Origin: Candidatus Streptomyces philanthi
Lineage (GTDB): Bacteria; Actinomycetota; Actinomycetes; Streptomycetales; Streptomycetaceae
Direction: 5' to 3'
Assembly (NCBI GenBank): GCA_018114805.1
Contig: CP073042.1
Coordinates: 620,001-684,000 of the forward strand
DNA length: 64,000 bases
Under the pieces are notes generated by a model. That model did no database searches. It saw nothing but the letters and a program-made list of their open reading frames with translations, and was not told the DNA's origin. This document shows positions 8,806-18,743 of this stretch, in pieces; the stretch's first letter is position 1, and each line of letters begins with the position of its first letter. The position numbers and the translations under genes are program-made.

Positions 8806-9430
8806 ATGACGGATCGCATCACCGACTGGGCAACCGGTCTCATGGACACCCTGGGAGCGCCGGGCGCGGGGCTCGCCATCGCGTTGGAGAACCTGTTCCC
8901 GCTGCTGCCGAGCGAGGTGATCCTGCCGCTCGCCGGCTTCTCGGCCAGCCAGGGCGACATGAACCTGCTGGGCCGCGCTGGTGTGGACCACGGCCGGCTC
9001 CGTGGTGGGCGCGCTCGCGCTGTACTGGGTGAGCGCGCTGCTCGGCCGGGACCGGGTGATCGCGCTGGCCGGACGACTGCCCCTGGTCAAGCCGGCCGAC
9101 ATCGACAAGACCGAGCGCTGGTTCGTCCGGCACGGCACCAAGGCGGTCTTCTTCGGCCGCATGACCCCCATCTTCCGCAGCCTCATCTCCCTGCCAGCGG
9201 GCGTCGAGCGGATGCCGCTGCCCGTCTTCACACTCCTGACCACCCTCGGCAGCCTGCTGTGAAACACGGCGTTCGTGCTGGCCGGCTACGCCCTGGGCGA
9301 GAACTGGGAGGACGTGTCCGACTACGTCTCGGTCTACTCCAAGGGCGTGCTCGGCGCCGCCGTGCTGGCCGTCCTCGCGTTCGTCACCCTGCGGGTGGCC
9401 CGCCCGGGGCGCGGCAAGCGGCGCGGCTGA
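8806..9430 (+). pseudogene. DedA/SNARE-associated membrane protein, two lesions
   Basis: The N-terminus (LFPLLPSEVILPLAGF) and the core (GRDRVIALAGRLPLVK, TERWFVRHGTKAVFFGRM) are typical of the DedA family of inner-membrane proteins, now thought to act as lipid scramblases. A frameshift near 8972 interrupts the first third. At 9260-9262 a TGA replaces an expected Trp codon (the family reads WNTA here). The frame then continues to the end with a C-terminal membrane helix. With both lesions corrected the protein would be about 207 residues, a normal length. It is transcribed divergently from the two-component pair. Confidence 0.8.
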
Positions 9431-9476
9431 GGGGCGGCCGGGGCGCCTGACCGGGCGGGCCGCGTGGCCGGCTCGA

Positions 9477-10343
9477 TCAGCCGCCGTCGGCCGCCGCCTT
9501 GCGGAACCGGCGCAGGATCTCCTCGCCGGCGGCGACCCCGCGCTCGGCGAGGGCGGTCACGTGCGGGGCCGACCAGCCCACGGCGGCCAGCTCGCCGTGG
9601 CCCGGGCGCCAGCCCTGGTCGGCGGCGAGCAGCAGGTCCGCGTCCAGAAGGGCGTCGCCGGCGGCGAGCACCCGCCGCGCCCCGGTGCGCCGCGCCACCT
9701 CGGCGACGGCCGCGCTCTTGGTCAGCGGGCGCGGCACCACGTACAGCTTGCGGCCCTGGAGGGAGACGCCCCAGCCGCGCTGGTCGGCCCAGTCGGTCAG
9801 CTCGGCCACCCAGCCGTCGGGCAGCAGCGCGCGCTCGACCACGAGGTAGGCGAACAGGTCCTCGGCAACCCGCTCCTTGAGCAGCCAGGCCGGGTCGGCC
9901 GTGGCCACCAGGTGGGCCCGCACCTCCGCCAGCGAGGCGCACTCGCCGCGCAGCGCCCGGTCCGCCGTGCGCTGCCAGTCGGGGTCACTCTCGCCGTCCA
10001 CCAGGAGGTGGCCGCCGTTGGCGCAGACCGCGTAGCACGGCGGCGGGCCCGGTAGCCGGATGCGCCCGAACTGCTCGCGGGTGCGGGTGGTGGCCGGTAC
10101 GAAGGTGGCGTCCGAGGCGAGTTCGGTGAGCAGCCCGGCGGCGGTCTCGGTCAGGTACGACAACGGCTTGGCCTGGTAGACCTCCACGCACAGCAGGCGT
10201 GGCGCCCGCGCGTCGGGCATGCCGAGCCCGAGCGCGGCGGCCGAGTAGACGAGCGTCCGGTCCAGGTCGCTGGCCACGAGGACGGGGGCGGTGCCGCCCG
10301 CGACGGGGGCGCTCACCGGGCTACACGTGACAGGGGCGCTCAC
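9477..10343 (-). CDS. HAD-family hydrolase of the Ter biosynthetic operon
   Basis: 288 residues from GTG 10343, overlapping the preceding stop as GTGA. Motif I of the HAD fold is VASDLDRTLVYS (residues ~26-37); PATTRTREQFGRI gives the motif II region and VLAAGDALLDADLLLA the acidic motif IV. Proteins of this kind accompany PRTase, StiP and HpcH genes in the tellurite-resistance-associated Ter operons, where they are thought to dephosphorylate a nucleoside-like product. The frame is intact. Last gene of the 14526-9477 operon. Confidence 0.85.
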   Translation of the reverse strand: MSAPVTCSPVSAPVAGGTAPVLVASDLDRTLVYSAAALGLGMPDARAPRLLCVEVYQAKPLSYLTETAAGLLTELASDATFVPATTRTREQFGRIRLPGPPPCYAVCANGGHLLVDGESDPDWQRTADRALRGECASLAEVRAHLVATADPAWLLKERVAEDLFAYLVVERALLPDGWVAELTDWADQRGWGVSLQGRKLYVVPRPLTKSAAVAEVARRTGARRVLAAGDALLDADLLLAADQGWRPGHGELAAVGWSAPHVTALAERGVAAGEEILRRFRKAAADGG

Positions 10344-13204
10344 CGGGCCACCGCCCGGCCGTCGGCGCCGGTCGCGGCGCGCGTGTAGCGGGGGTGGATC
10401 AGCCCGACACAGGAGTACGGCAGGTCGTCCACCTCCTCCACCGGGACCCCGCGCTGCTCGGCGAGCATGCGTACGTGGTCCAGGTCGGGGCCGGCGCCGC
10501 GGCGGGCGAGGACCTTCCAGGGCACCCGGCGCAGCAGCACCCGGCTGGTCTCGCCGACGCCCGGCTTGACGAGGTTCACGTCGTGGATGGCGTACTCCTC
10601 GCTGATCCGCTCGACGGCGGCCCAGCCCTCCCAGGTGGGGGCCCGGTGCGGGGTGGCGACCAGTTCCTTGGCGTCGCGGGCGGCGGCGTCGGCGACCTCG
10701 GCGAAGCGTGCCGTGACGGTGTCGAGGAACAGCCCGGACAGGTCGGCGTCGGCCAGCTCCCGGTAGAACTTCGCGCCGTGGAACTGGCCGGGCCGCACCA
10801 GGTCGGCGCGGAGCACGGTGCGCGAGACGAGCCCGGAGACCGTCGAGTTGAGGCACGCGGAGGGGATGAGGAAGTCGTCCCGGGTGCCGTAGGTCCGCAC
10901 GCACCCGCCGGGGTCGGCCAGGACGGCGATCCGCGGGTCGAAGCCGCGCACGCCCCCGGCCGCCTCGCTGGCTTCGAACTCCTCGACGGCGGCGGCCAGT
11001 TCGCGGGTGATGGCGCCCTTGCCGGTCCAGCCGTCCACGAAGACGACGTCGACCGGGTCGTGGTGGCGGGCCAGCCAGCGCAGCGCCGCAGTGTCGATGC
11101 CCCGGCCGCGCACGATGGAGATCGCGTAGTGCGGCAGGTCGACGCCGTGCGCGTGCTGGGCCCAGCGGCGCATCAACACGCCTACGGGCGTGCCCGCGCG
11201 GGCCAGCGAGACCAGCACCGGGCGGGAGTCGGGCCCACGGCCCGGGCGGTCCCGGTGCTCGGTCAGCAGCGTCTCGGTGACGGCCACGACGGCCCGCGCG
11301 ATGCGCGCGGCGGAGGTCTGGAGCGCGGAGCGGAACAGGTCCTGGTAGGCGTCGCTGGGCTGGTACTCGATGGGCAGCGACTCGGCGTAGTGCGCCCCGC
11401 CGCCCTGGATCGCCTCCTCCCGCTCCTCGATCGGCGCCTCCAGGGTCACCTCGGAGAAGTCCTGGAGCAGCCAGCCGACCTCGTCGGCGGCGTACGAGGA
11501 GAAGTCGGGCCCGCGGAGCGGCTCTTGCATGGGTGACGCCTGTCGGTCGGGCACGCCGCCGGGCGTGCGGGGGGTGGGTGCGGAGGTGGCGGGAGCTGCC
11601 TGGGCCGGGCGCGCGGGTGCGGCCGTGGTGGGGGCGGGCGGGTACTGCGGGGCGCGGCGGGAGGAGACGGCGGCCTCGGCGGGGACCGGCTCGGCCTTGC
11701 TGGCCGGATCGTCGGCGGCGCCGGTGGGGACGTAGGAGGGTACGACGGCGTACACCAGGCGCGGCGTCTGCGCGGCCAGCGCGTCGAGCAGCCCGCCGGG
11801 CGCGTGCAGGGCGGGCGTGTCGGCGGCCGAGTCCACGACGGCCACGGCGGCGTCGAAGCGGCGCGCCGGGTCGCCGCCGGGCGCCACGTTGTACGCGTAG
11901 CGCGGGCTGGGGCCGTCGGCGGGCGCGTCGTGCGCGGGGAAGGTGAGCCGGGTGCGGATGGCGTACCCGGGGTCGTCCAGGGCCAGCACCGGCGAGCGGG
12001 TCGTGGTCGAGTACCGCACCTCGACGCCCGCGGCCGCGCCGCTCACACCGTCCGCGCCACTCGTGCCCCTGGCCGGGGCGTGGTCGAACTCGGCCTGCAA
12101 CGCCTCGGCCAGCCGCAGCGGCGCGTACATCAGCTCCTCGAAGCCGAGCACGAGTACGCGGGCCCCGGGGGCGAGCCTCTCGGGGCGCACGGCCCGCGCG
12201 AGGCGGCGGGCCATGTCGGGCAGCGCGGCGTCCAGGGCCCGGCGGTGCGCGGGCGTAAAGCCGTGCCGGCCGCCGTCGGGGAGCCCGCGCGGCCAGTCGA
12301 GCTCGACGCGTACGGGGGCCGGGTTCGCAGGCCCGGCGTGCTCGGGCGCCCCGTCCTGGAGGGGGGCGGTGGGGCCCGACTCGTGCTCGGCCACCAGCGC
12401 CTGGCCGCGGGCCAGCACGTCCGCGGGCAGCCGCACCGTGCCGGCCGCGAGCGCTACCAGGTCGACCCGGGCGCCCAGCGAGGCGGCGAAGCGGTCCAGG
12501 TCGGCGCGGTCGGCGGCGGAGCGCATGTCCACCAGGGCGACGACCACGTACCGCTCGCGCGGGAACCGCCGGTGCAGCGTACGGATGGTGTTGAGCACGG
12601 TGCGCCCGGTGGAGAACTCGTCGTCCACGAGCACCAGCGGCCCGTCCCCGGCCAGCAGCGCGGGGTCCTCGGGCAGCAGGAGGTGCGAGGTCGCGTGGCT
12701 GTGCTCCTCCTCGAAGCCGCCCACCGGCCGCACCCCCTCCACCGGTCGGCGGGTCGAGTGCAGGTAGGGGGCGAGCGCGAGGCCGTCGGCGACGCTGTGG
12801 CCGAGCCCGGTCGCCGTCTCCGCGTAGCCGAGCACCACCGCGCGCGCCGCGTCCGCGTCGCCGAGCAGCGCGCGCACCCGCTCGCCGAGCCGCACCCCCG
12901 ACCCGTGGACGACGGCGGGCCGCTGCGGCACGTGCTTGCCGAGGACGTTGGAAACCAGCAGGTGCGCCCGGCGCGGGTTGCGGCGCAACGCGAGCCCGAG
13001 CAACTCCCGCAGCCGGCCGCCCCCGGGGCCGTCCGGGCCGGTGTGGCTGGCCTGGCTGGTCCGGCTCGTCTGACTGGCCTGGCTGGTCTGGTCGGCCCGT
13101 GCGTCGGCGTCGGCACCGGCCGCCGCGTCGGATGCCTCCGCCGCGTCCGACGCGTCCTCCAGAGCGATGCCGAGTTGGTCCGCGACCCACTGCCCCGACC
13201 ACAT
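10340..13204 (-). CDS. Ter-associated phosphoribosyltransferase fused to StiP-type protein
   Basis: One uninterrupted frame of about 954 residues. The first half is a PRTase-like domain of the Ter stress operons, with PRPP-binding loop LVLVDDEFSTGRTVLN. The second half is the StiP family (annotated elsewhere as cysteine protease StiP, also PRTase-like), with DVVFVDGWTGKGAI. They are joined by a Pro/Ala-rich linker of about 90 residues, after which MQEPLRGPDF looks like the normal start of a free-standing StiP. The two are usually neighbouring separate genes, so this is either a true fusion or a lost stop. ATG 13204 is preferred over the open frame at 13246 because GGGAGCGGGG precedes it. The predicted product is a modified nucleoside or small molecule used with TerD proteins. 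Confidence 0.75.
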   Translation of the reverse strand: MWSGQWVADQLGIALEDASDAAEASDAAAGADADARADQTSQASQTSRTSQASHTGPDGPGGGRLRELLGLALRRNPRRAHLLVSNVLGKHVPQRPAVVHGSGVRLGERVRALLGDADAARAVVLGYAETATGLGHSVADGLALAPYLHSTRRPVEGVRPVGGFEEEHSHATSHLLLPEDPALLAGDGPLVLVDDEFSTGRTVLNTIRTLHRRFPRERYVVVALVDMRSAADRADLDRFAASLGARVDLVALAAGTVRLPADVLARGQALVAEHESGPTAPLQDGAPEHAGPANPAPVRVELDWPRGLPDGGRHGFTPAHRRALDAALPDMARRLARAVRPERLAPGARVLVLGFEELMYAPLRLAEALQAEFDHAPARGTSGADGVSGAAAGVEVRYSTTTRSPVLALDDPGYAIRTRLTFPAHDAPADGPSPRYAYNVAPGGDPARRFDAAVAVVDSAADTPALHAPGGLLDALAAQTPRLVYAVVPSYVPTGAADDPASKAEPVPAEAAVSSRRAPQYPPAPTTAAPARPAQAAPATSAPTPRTPGGVPDRQASPMQEPLRGPDFSSYAADEVGWLLQDFSEVTLEAPIEEREEAIQGGGAHYAESLPIEYQPSDAYQDLFRSALQTSAARIARAVVAVTETLLTEHRDRPGRGPDSRPVLVSLARAGTPVGVLMRRWAQHAHGVDLPHYAISIVRGRGIDTAALRWLARHHDPVDVVFVDGWTGKGAITRELAAAVEEFEASEAAGGVRGFDPRIAVLADPGGCVRTYGTRDDFLIPSACLNSTVSGLVSRTVLRADLVRPGQFHGAKFYRELADADLSGLFLDTVTARFAEVADAAARDAKELVATPHRAPTWEGWAAVERISEEYAIHDVNLVKPGVGETSRVLLRRVPWKVLARRGAGPDLDHVRMLAEQRGVPVEEVDDLPYSCVGLIHPRYTRAATGADGRAVAR

Positions 13205-13353
13205 CACGCGCTGCCCCGCTCCCTCGTCAACCGTCAACTGCCGCACCCTTCACGCATCATCGCCCCTGTCCACCACGTCACCCGCACGCCCCGGTCACCG
13301 CGACCGGCCACACCCGGGCCCAGACCACCGACCAACCACCCACCAGCGCGCCG

Positions 13354-14526
13354 TCAGCAGGCCGCCGGCACCCCCGCCGAGAGCAGTTCCACGAAGCCCA
13401 CACCCTCGCGCGCCACGCCGAACACCTCGGCGCGCAACATGGTGCGTTCCGCCCAGGCGCGGTGCGGCTTCACCTCGTTCATCTTGTTCGTGTACGCGGA
13501 ACGCAGCACGCCGCCACCGCCGCGCTGCGGCGCGAGGATGTCGACCGCGTCGCTGAACTCCTCGTGGCTGACGACCGACAGCGCGTGCACGGGGGCGACG
13601 TGGGTGGGGTGGATGCAGGTCTTGCCCTGGAGGCCGTTGGCGCGGTCGAGTTCGATCTCGCGCAGCAGGCCGTCCATGTCGTGCTCTATGAGGGCGGTAC
13701 GCAGCGCCTCGGCCTCGCCGGTGAAGGGGCTGCGCCGAAGCTGCGGCTTGAACATCCGCTCGTGCGGCTTGAAGTACTCCCAAACCGGGCCGGTCACGGT
13801 GAACCCGGTGCCGTCCGCGCGGCCGAGCACGTTGACCACGTCCGCGATGACGGAGGCGACCAACTGCACGTCGTAGGCCGTCATGTCGGGCGCCCGGCGC
13901 AGTCCGTAGGCGGAGCAGAAGTCGGTGACGCCCAGGCGCAGGGCCAGCACCCGGTCCCGGTACTTGTCGACGGTGCGGGCGATGCCGCCCAGCGTCTCCC
14001 CGCGGGTCTCCAGGTGCAGCAGTTCCGGCGACTCCAGGACCGGCATGGCGTACAGCCGCCGCTCCAGGGCCGGACTGCACGAGGTCAGCGCTTCCAGGAA
14101 CGGTACGCCGCGCTCCTCGGTGAACTTGGGAAGTACAAAACCAGACAGCAATCGCACCGACGCGCCGAGCCGCCGCACCAGGTCCGGGATCTGTTCGGCG
14201 GCCCGCACCCGGATGAACAGCAGCGGCAGGGGCGCGTCGTCCGTGCGCGCGGCCAGCGCGGCGAACTGGCGGACCAGGTTCTCCTCCGCCTGCGGCACCT
14301 CGCTGTCGTCGATGGAGTCCTCCAGGCACAGCACCATCGAAACCACGCCCCGACCTGCCTGTTTGACGATGGCGTCGGCGAGGCCCTGGCGGGTGGCGGG
14401 ACTGTAGAGGGTGGCTCCGAGCGCCACGGCGAGGGTGCTGGCCGGCGCGTCCGGCGTGAACTCGGTGGGCTCGCGGTGGAACAGATCCTTCCGCGCCGCC
14501 GCCGACAGATATCCGAAATGACGCAT
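13354..14526 (-). CDS. HpcH/HpaI aldolase/citrate lyase-like protein (Ter operon)
   Basis: 390 intact residues related to citrate lyase beta subunit. Visible are YSPATRQGLADAIV, the acidic VVSMVLCLEDSIDD, RVLALRLGVTDFCSAYGL and the C-terminal GKTCIHPTHVAPVHAL, which match the TIM-barrel metal/CoA-binding pattern of this family. In Ter operons a homologue sits beside PRTase, StiP and HAD genes, as here, and is inferred to make or cleave a C-C bond in a small-molecule pathway. It is the first gene of the operon, with a 149-base gap before the PRTase-StiP gene, and is divergent from a terD gene. Confidence 0.85.
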   Translation of the reverse strand: MRHFGYLSAAARKDLFHREPTEFTPDAPASTLAVALGATLYSPATRQGLADAIVKQAGRGVVSMVLCLEDSIDDSEVPQAEENLVRQFAALAARTDDAPLPLLFIRVRAAEQIPDLVRRLGASVRLLSGFVLPKFTEERGVPFLEALTSCSPALERRLYAMPVLESPELLHLETRGETLGGIARTVDKYRDRVLALRLGVTDFCSAYGLRRAPDMTAYDVQLVASVIADVVNVLGRADGTGFTVTGPVWEYFKPHERMFKPQLRRSPFTGEAEALRTALIEHDMDGLLREIELDRANGLQGKTCIHPTHVAPVHALSVVSHEEFSDAVDILAPQRGGGGVLRSAYTNKMNEVKPHRAWAERTMLRAEVFGVAREGVGFVELLSAGVPAAC

Positions 14527-14743
14527 GTAACTCCCAAAGCTGCCGCAGCCCTCCGACGGCCCGACTGGCCGGAAGCGTGGCCGATAATCGTACGACCCAT
14601 GCGGGTCAAGAGTTCCCCAAGTACGTGAAAGTCCGGTAACTCACACACATACGCAGGGTGTACTCGCTCCCCGTAGCGCCCGGATGGCCAGTGCGTCACC
14701 CTCACGTTGTTCCGGCGCCCCTCGGGAGGGCAGGATTGCGACC

Positions 14744-15648
14744 ATGACGCACGCGATGTCGAAAGGGTCGAACATCCCGCTGCCGGCAACGGCCGTACGG
14801 GTGGTGCTGCGGTGGACGCCGGGGTCCGGCGTGCCGGACGTGGATGCCTCGGCACTGCTGCTCGCCGCCGACGGGCACGTGCGCTCGGACGAGGACTTCG
14901 CCTTCTACAACCAGCCCCGCCACCCCTCCGGCCTCGTCCGGCACCTGCCCAAGCAGCGGCTCGCCGACGGCCTCACGGACACCATCGAGGCCGACCTGGG
15001 CGCGCTGGAGGCCGGCGTGAACCGGGTGGTGCTCGCGGCCTACGCCGACGGCGGCCCCTTCGGCCTGGTCCGGGACCTGTGCCTGCGGCTGCACGACAGC
15101 GCGGCGGCCGACGGCGCGGAGCACTTCGCCGTCTTCAACGTCGTCGCCGAGACGGGCGAGGAGACGGCGCTCATTCTGCGGCGAGCTCTACCGACGCGGC
15201 GACGGCTGGAAGTTCCGCGCGCTCGGCCAGGGCTACGACTCCGGCCTGGTCGGCCTCGCCACGGAGTTCGGCATCTCGGTGGACGACTCCGAGGCAGCCC
15301 AGGCCCCGGAGCCTCCCGCGCCCGCCTCCCATCCCGGGGCGCCGGGCCCCGGCGCCCCGAGCCCAGCGGTCGGCCCCGGAACCGGTCCCGGCCCAGCCCG
15401 TGGGCGGCTACGGCTTCCCGACGGCACCGACGGCCGCGCCCCTGGCCGTCCCGCCCCAGCCCGCGACCGCCCCCGCGTACGCGGCGGGCGCCGGCGCGCG
15501 GCACGACGCCCAGTGGGCCGGGCACCCGCGACAGCCACCGGTGCCACCGCAGCAGCCAGCCTACGGCTACCCGCAGCACCCGGTGGCCCCACCACCGCAC
15601 CAGTTCCAACTTCCGTCGCAGGGGCCGCAGTTCCAACGACGCCGCTGA
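14744..15648 (+). pseudogene. TerD-family protein with Pro-rich tail, two frameshifts
   Basis: From ATG 14744 the product begins as a TerD calcium-binding stress domain ([35 protein letters not shown]). An extra T near 15175 (CATTCTG) breaks it; removing it restores [20 protein letters not shown] and [14 protein letters not shown], the conserved TerD ending. A second shift near 15360 is needed to reach the tail that ends at 15648, a Pro/Gln/Tyr-rich segment ([22 protein letters not shown]) like those of long TerD paralogues. Uncorrected, the protein loses its last beta strands and tail. It is divergent from the HpcH operon and probably part of the same stress response. Confidence 0.8.
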
Positions 15649-15797
15649 GCTGCGCACCCGCGCGGGGGCGGCCGGGGCCAGGCCAATCGCCGAGGCCGGG
15701 CCGGTCGCCGAGGCCGCGCGGGGCGACAGGGCCGGGCACGGCGTCGATGCTGGCGGTGTCGTCGAGGCTGGGTGGCGGTCGGCCGGCCGGTTCCCGC

Positions 15798-16529
15798 TCA
15801 GACCTTGGTCTTCTTGTAGCCCCGGCCCCACTGGAGTCCCCAGCCGTACAGCCGGTCCAGCTCCGCCTGGAAGCCGTAGACGTACTTCACCTCGCGGCGC
15901 ACCACGATCTCGCCCTTGACGTTCTCGATGAGCACCACGGCGCACGAGCGCGCCTGCGGGGCCCGCTCGTCGAGGGTGATCTCGATGCGCGGCCCGCTGC
16001 TCGGGTAGAGCGTGACCACCCCGTGCGTCCGGCCGAAGGCGGGCGTGCCGTCGTAGATGTAGACGAAGATCAGCAGCCGGCTGAAGTCGTCCTTGTGGTC
16101 GAGGTTGATGTAGACGGTCTCGCCGGAGGCCGAGCCGAACCGGTCGTCACCGCTCAGGTGCACGTAGGGCGGCTCGTTCAGCGACCCGAAGAATTTGCCC
16201 AGCGGCTGCACCACGCCCTTGCTGCCGCTCTGCATCTCGTACATGCACGCCAGGTCCAGGTCCACGTTGACCATCGCGGGTCCCTGGGTCTGCACCGGCT
16301 GCGGCTTGAACATCTGGAGCGGGTTGCGCCACAGCCCCCGGTTCGGCTTGGCGTTGAAGTCGATGGTGCGCATCTGCCAGGAGAGGTTGACCCGTAGGTT
16401 GCCGCTGGCCGCGCCCTGTTTGGTGAGCGAGACGGTCGGATGTCGCTTGGTCAGCTCGACGGCCCCGGAGGCACCGCCGCTGTCGAAGTCCTGCCCCGCT
16501 CCGCGTCCCCAACCGCTCCACAACGGCAT
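15798..16529 (-). CDS. TerA-like tellurite-resistance/stress protein
   Basis: 243 residues from ATG 16529 ([15 protein letters not shown]). The pattern [17 protein letters not shown], followed by [16 protein letters not shown] and [17 protein letters not shown], is characteristic of TerA, a TerD-fold relative with Asp-rich calcium-binding loops. Intact. It lies directly downstream of the DUF475 membrane protein on the same strand. TerA and TerC-like proteins are proposed to form a membrane-associated metal-sensing complex with TerD proteins. Confidence 0.85.
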   Translation of the reverse strand: MPLWSGWGRGAGQDFDSGGASGAVELTKRHPTVSLTKQGAASGNLRVNLSWQMRTIDFNAKPNRGLWRNPLQMFKPQPVQTQGPAMVNVDLDLACMYEMQSGSKGVVQPLGKFFGSLNEPPYVHLSGDDRFGSASGETVYINLDHKDDFSRLLIFVYIYDGTPAFGRTHGVVTLYPSSGPRIEITLDERAPQARSCAVVLIENVKGEIVVRREVKYVYGFQAELDRLYGWGLQWGRGYKKTKV

Positions 16530-16633
16530 CGCGCACACCCCCATGTCCGTGGCCACCCACACCGAAACGGGGCGGGCCGCGAGGTGCGACCTCGCGACCC
16601 GCCCCGTAGAAGCGTTCCGCATCCGAGCCCGGG

Positions 16634-17782
16634 TCACACTCCGGAGGTGACCTCGGACTTCTCGTTCGAGCCACCCGCGCCGCCCTCTTCCGCCGCGATG
16701 CGACGGTTGCGGGCGACCGAGGACCAGAACGCACCGGCGATCAGCGCGACACCGATGCCGCCGGTGATCACCTCGTGGATGTGCCACTTGATGGTGACAA
16801 GCAGCAGCGCGGCAAGGGCGCCGATCGCGTAGTGGGCGCCGTGCTCCAGGTAAACGTAATCGTCCAGGGTGCCCTCGCGCACCAGGTAGACCGTGAGCGA
16901 CCGGACGTACATGGCGCCGATACCGAGGCCAAGCGCCATCCAGAAGATATGGTTGGTGACCGCGAAGGCGCCGATCACGCCGTCGAAGGAGAAGGACGCG
17001 TCCAGCACCTCGAGGTAGAGGAACATGAAGAACGCGGCCTTGCCGGCGAGGCCGACCATGGTGGGCTCCTTGCCCGCCTTCTTGGCCTCCTCCTCCGCCT
17101 CGTGCTCGCGCTCTTCCTCTTCTTCGAGCTTGTTCTCGAAGTGTCCGGAAAGTCCGCCGACGATCAGATACGTGATCAGGCCGGCGATGCCGGACAGCAT
17201 CACCGTCGCCGCCTTGTCCACGTGTCCGCCGCCGTGTTGCGCGGCCGATTCGGCCCAGGTGGTGGCGGCGACCAGCAGCACGACGAGGGCCACGCACACC
17301 GAGAAGCCGTCGATCTTGCCGAGCCGCGACAGCGGGCGCTCCAGCCACCCGATCCACTTGTGCTCGTGATCGTCGAAGATGAAGTCGAGGAAGATCATGA
17401 GCAGGAACATGCCACCGAAGGCGGCGATGGCCGGGTGCGCGTCCGTCACCAACTGCTCGTACTTGTCGGCGTCGTTCATCGCCAGCTTGACGGCCTCGAT
17501 GGGCCCCATCTGGGCGGTGACGGCGACGATGACGACGGGGAAGACCAGTCGCATACCGAACACGGCGATGATGATGCCGACGCTCAGGAAGATCTTCTGC
17601 CAGAAGGCGTTCATCTTCTTCAGCACGCCGGCATTGACGACCGCGTTGTCGAAGGAGAGCGAGATCTCCAGGACGGAGAGGATCGCGACGATCGCGAAGG
17701 CCTCCCAGCCCCAGAAGATCGCAGCACAGGCGAGTCCCGCGGCGGTGACGCCGAAAGACCAGCCGAAGGTTCTCAGGAGCAC
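16634..17782 (-). CDS. DUF475 integral membrane protein (TerC-like)
   Basis: 382 residues with about nine hydrophobic segments. VLEISLSFDNAVVNAG and EVLDASFSFDGVIGAF are the paired acidic motifs shared with TerC transporters; a Glu-rich cytoplasmic loop (LEEEEEREHEAEEEAKK) lies between the halves. I chose GTG 17782 because the sequence becomes membrane-like from there; the frame extends far upstream, but as a shadow of the terD region. In streptomycetes this gene normally neighbours terD genes, as here. Likely a metal-ion or stress-linked membrane component; the transported substrate is unknown. Confidence 0.85.
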   Translation of the reverse strand: MLLRTFGWSFGVTAAGLACAAIFWGWEAFAIVAILSVLEISLSFDNAVVNAGVLKKMNAFWQKIFLSVGIIIAVFGMRLVFPVVIVAVTAQMGPIEAVKLAMNDADKYEQLVTDAHPAIAAFGGMFLLMIFLDFIFDDHEHKWIGWLERPLSRLGKIDGFSVCVALVVLLVAATTWAESAAQHGGGHVDKAATVMLSGIAGLITYLIVGGLSGHFENKLEEEEEREHEAEEEAKKAGKEPTMVGLAGKAAFFMFLYLEVLDASFSFDGVIGAFAVTNHIFWMALGLGIGAMYVRSLTVYLVREGTLDDYVYLEHGAHYAIGALAALLLVTIKWHIHEVITGGIGVALIAGAFWSSVARNRRIAAEEGGAGGSNEKSEVTSGV

Positions 17783-17832
17783 TGGCCACCCAATCGTGTG
17801 TGAGGGGTCCCCCCGCGCGCTAGTGCGCGGTT

Positions 17833-18408
17833 TTACGAAACGTTGACCCCGAAGTCTAGAGCGATGCCCCGTAGACCCGACGCGTACCCCTACCCGACGG
17901 CACGGAACTTCCACTCGCCGCCGTACCGGTACACCTCGCCGAAGATCATCGCCGTCTCGCTCGACGCGTCCTAGCTCAGGTCGTAGCGGGCCAGCTCGCT
18001 GCCGTCGGCCTGGTTGACCACGCGGATGAACGCGTTGCTGACCTGACCGAAGCTCTGGCCGCTGACGTCGGCGTCGTGGATGGAGACCGGAAAGATGATC
18101 TTGTCGACCTCGGTCGGCACCTTGGTCAGGTCGACGATCAGCGACTCGTCGTCGCCGTCGCCCTCGCCGGTGAGGTTGTCGCCGGTGTGCTCGACGGAGC
18201 CCTCGGGGCTCTTGAGGTTGTTGTAGAAGACGAAGTACTCGTCCCCCAGCACCCGGCCCGACCGGCACAGCAGCGCGCTGGCGTCCAGGTCGAACGGCGC
18301 ACCGGTGGTGGAGCGCGCGTCCCAGCCGAGCCCCACCAGCACCTGGGTGAGATTCGGCGCGGCCTTCGAGAGGGAGACGTTGCCTCCCTTGGCGAGCGTT
18401 ACGCCCAT
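17833..18408 (-). pseudogene. TerD paralogue with two in-frame TAG codons
   Basis: The 191-codon frame from ATG 18408 (GGGGAGGA upstream) to TAA 17833 is the same length as the intact terD at 18744-19319. It carries the calcium-binding segments [10 protein letters not shown] and [19 protein letters not shown] occurs at 17971-17973, where the sister gene has Glu, and at 17890-17892, where it has Gln (GQGYASG). Everything after the first TAG still reads as normal TerD sequence, so the damage is recent or a sequence error. Uncorrected, the product would lack its last 45 residues. Confidence 0.85.
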
Positions 18409-18743
18409 GTTGTTGTTCCTCCCCAAAGTCACGGCGCTGGGTACAGCTCGCGCTGCACCACCGCACTACTCGTACGGCACGCCCCACCAGCTGGACCAGT
18501 ACAGCGCGTACTGCTCGTTCTGCTGGTGCTCCACACCCGCCGGGCCGCCCGGGCGCGCACGCCCCGCGCGGCGCCGGGCCAAGGCCCGGGTGCGGGGCGT
18601 CGTCCGCTGCGCACCCGGCCTCCGGCCGCGGGCGCGCGAGGCGGCCCCGCAGCACGTCCGGCGCCGCACTCCCGGGGTTGAGTCGGGCCCCCACCGGAAG
18701 GTCGGGGTGTGCGGCGCCGGATGCGCTACGACAGACGCAGGGG

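Noticed and set aside
9477..13202. Very long open frame (1241 codons) on the minus strand
   Set aside because: Only its first ~290 codons from the 3' end are the HAD protein. The rest is Arg/Pro/Ala low complexity, a shadow of the PRTase-StiP gene in another frame.
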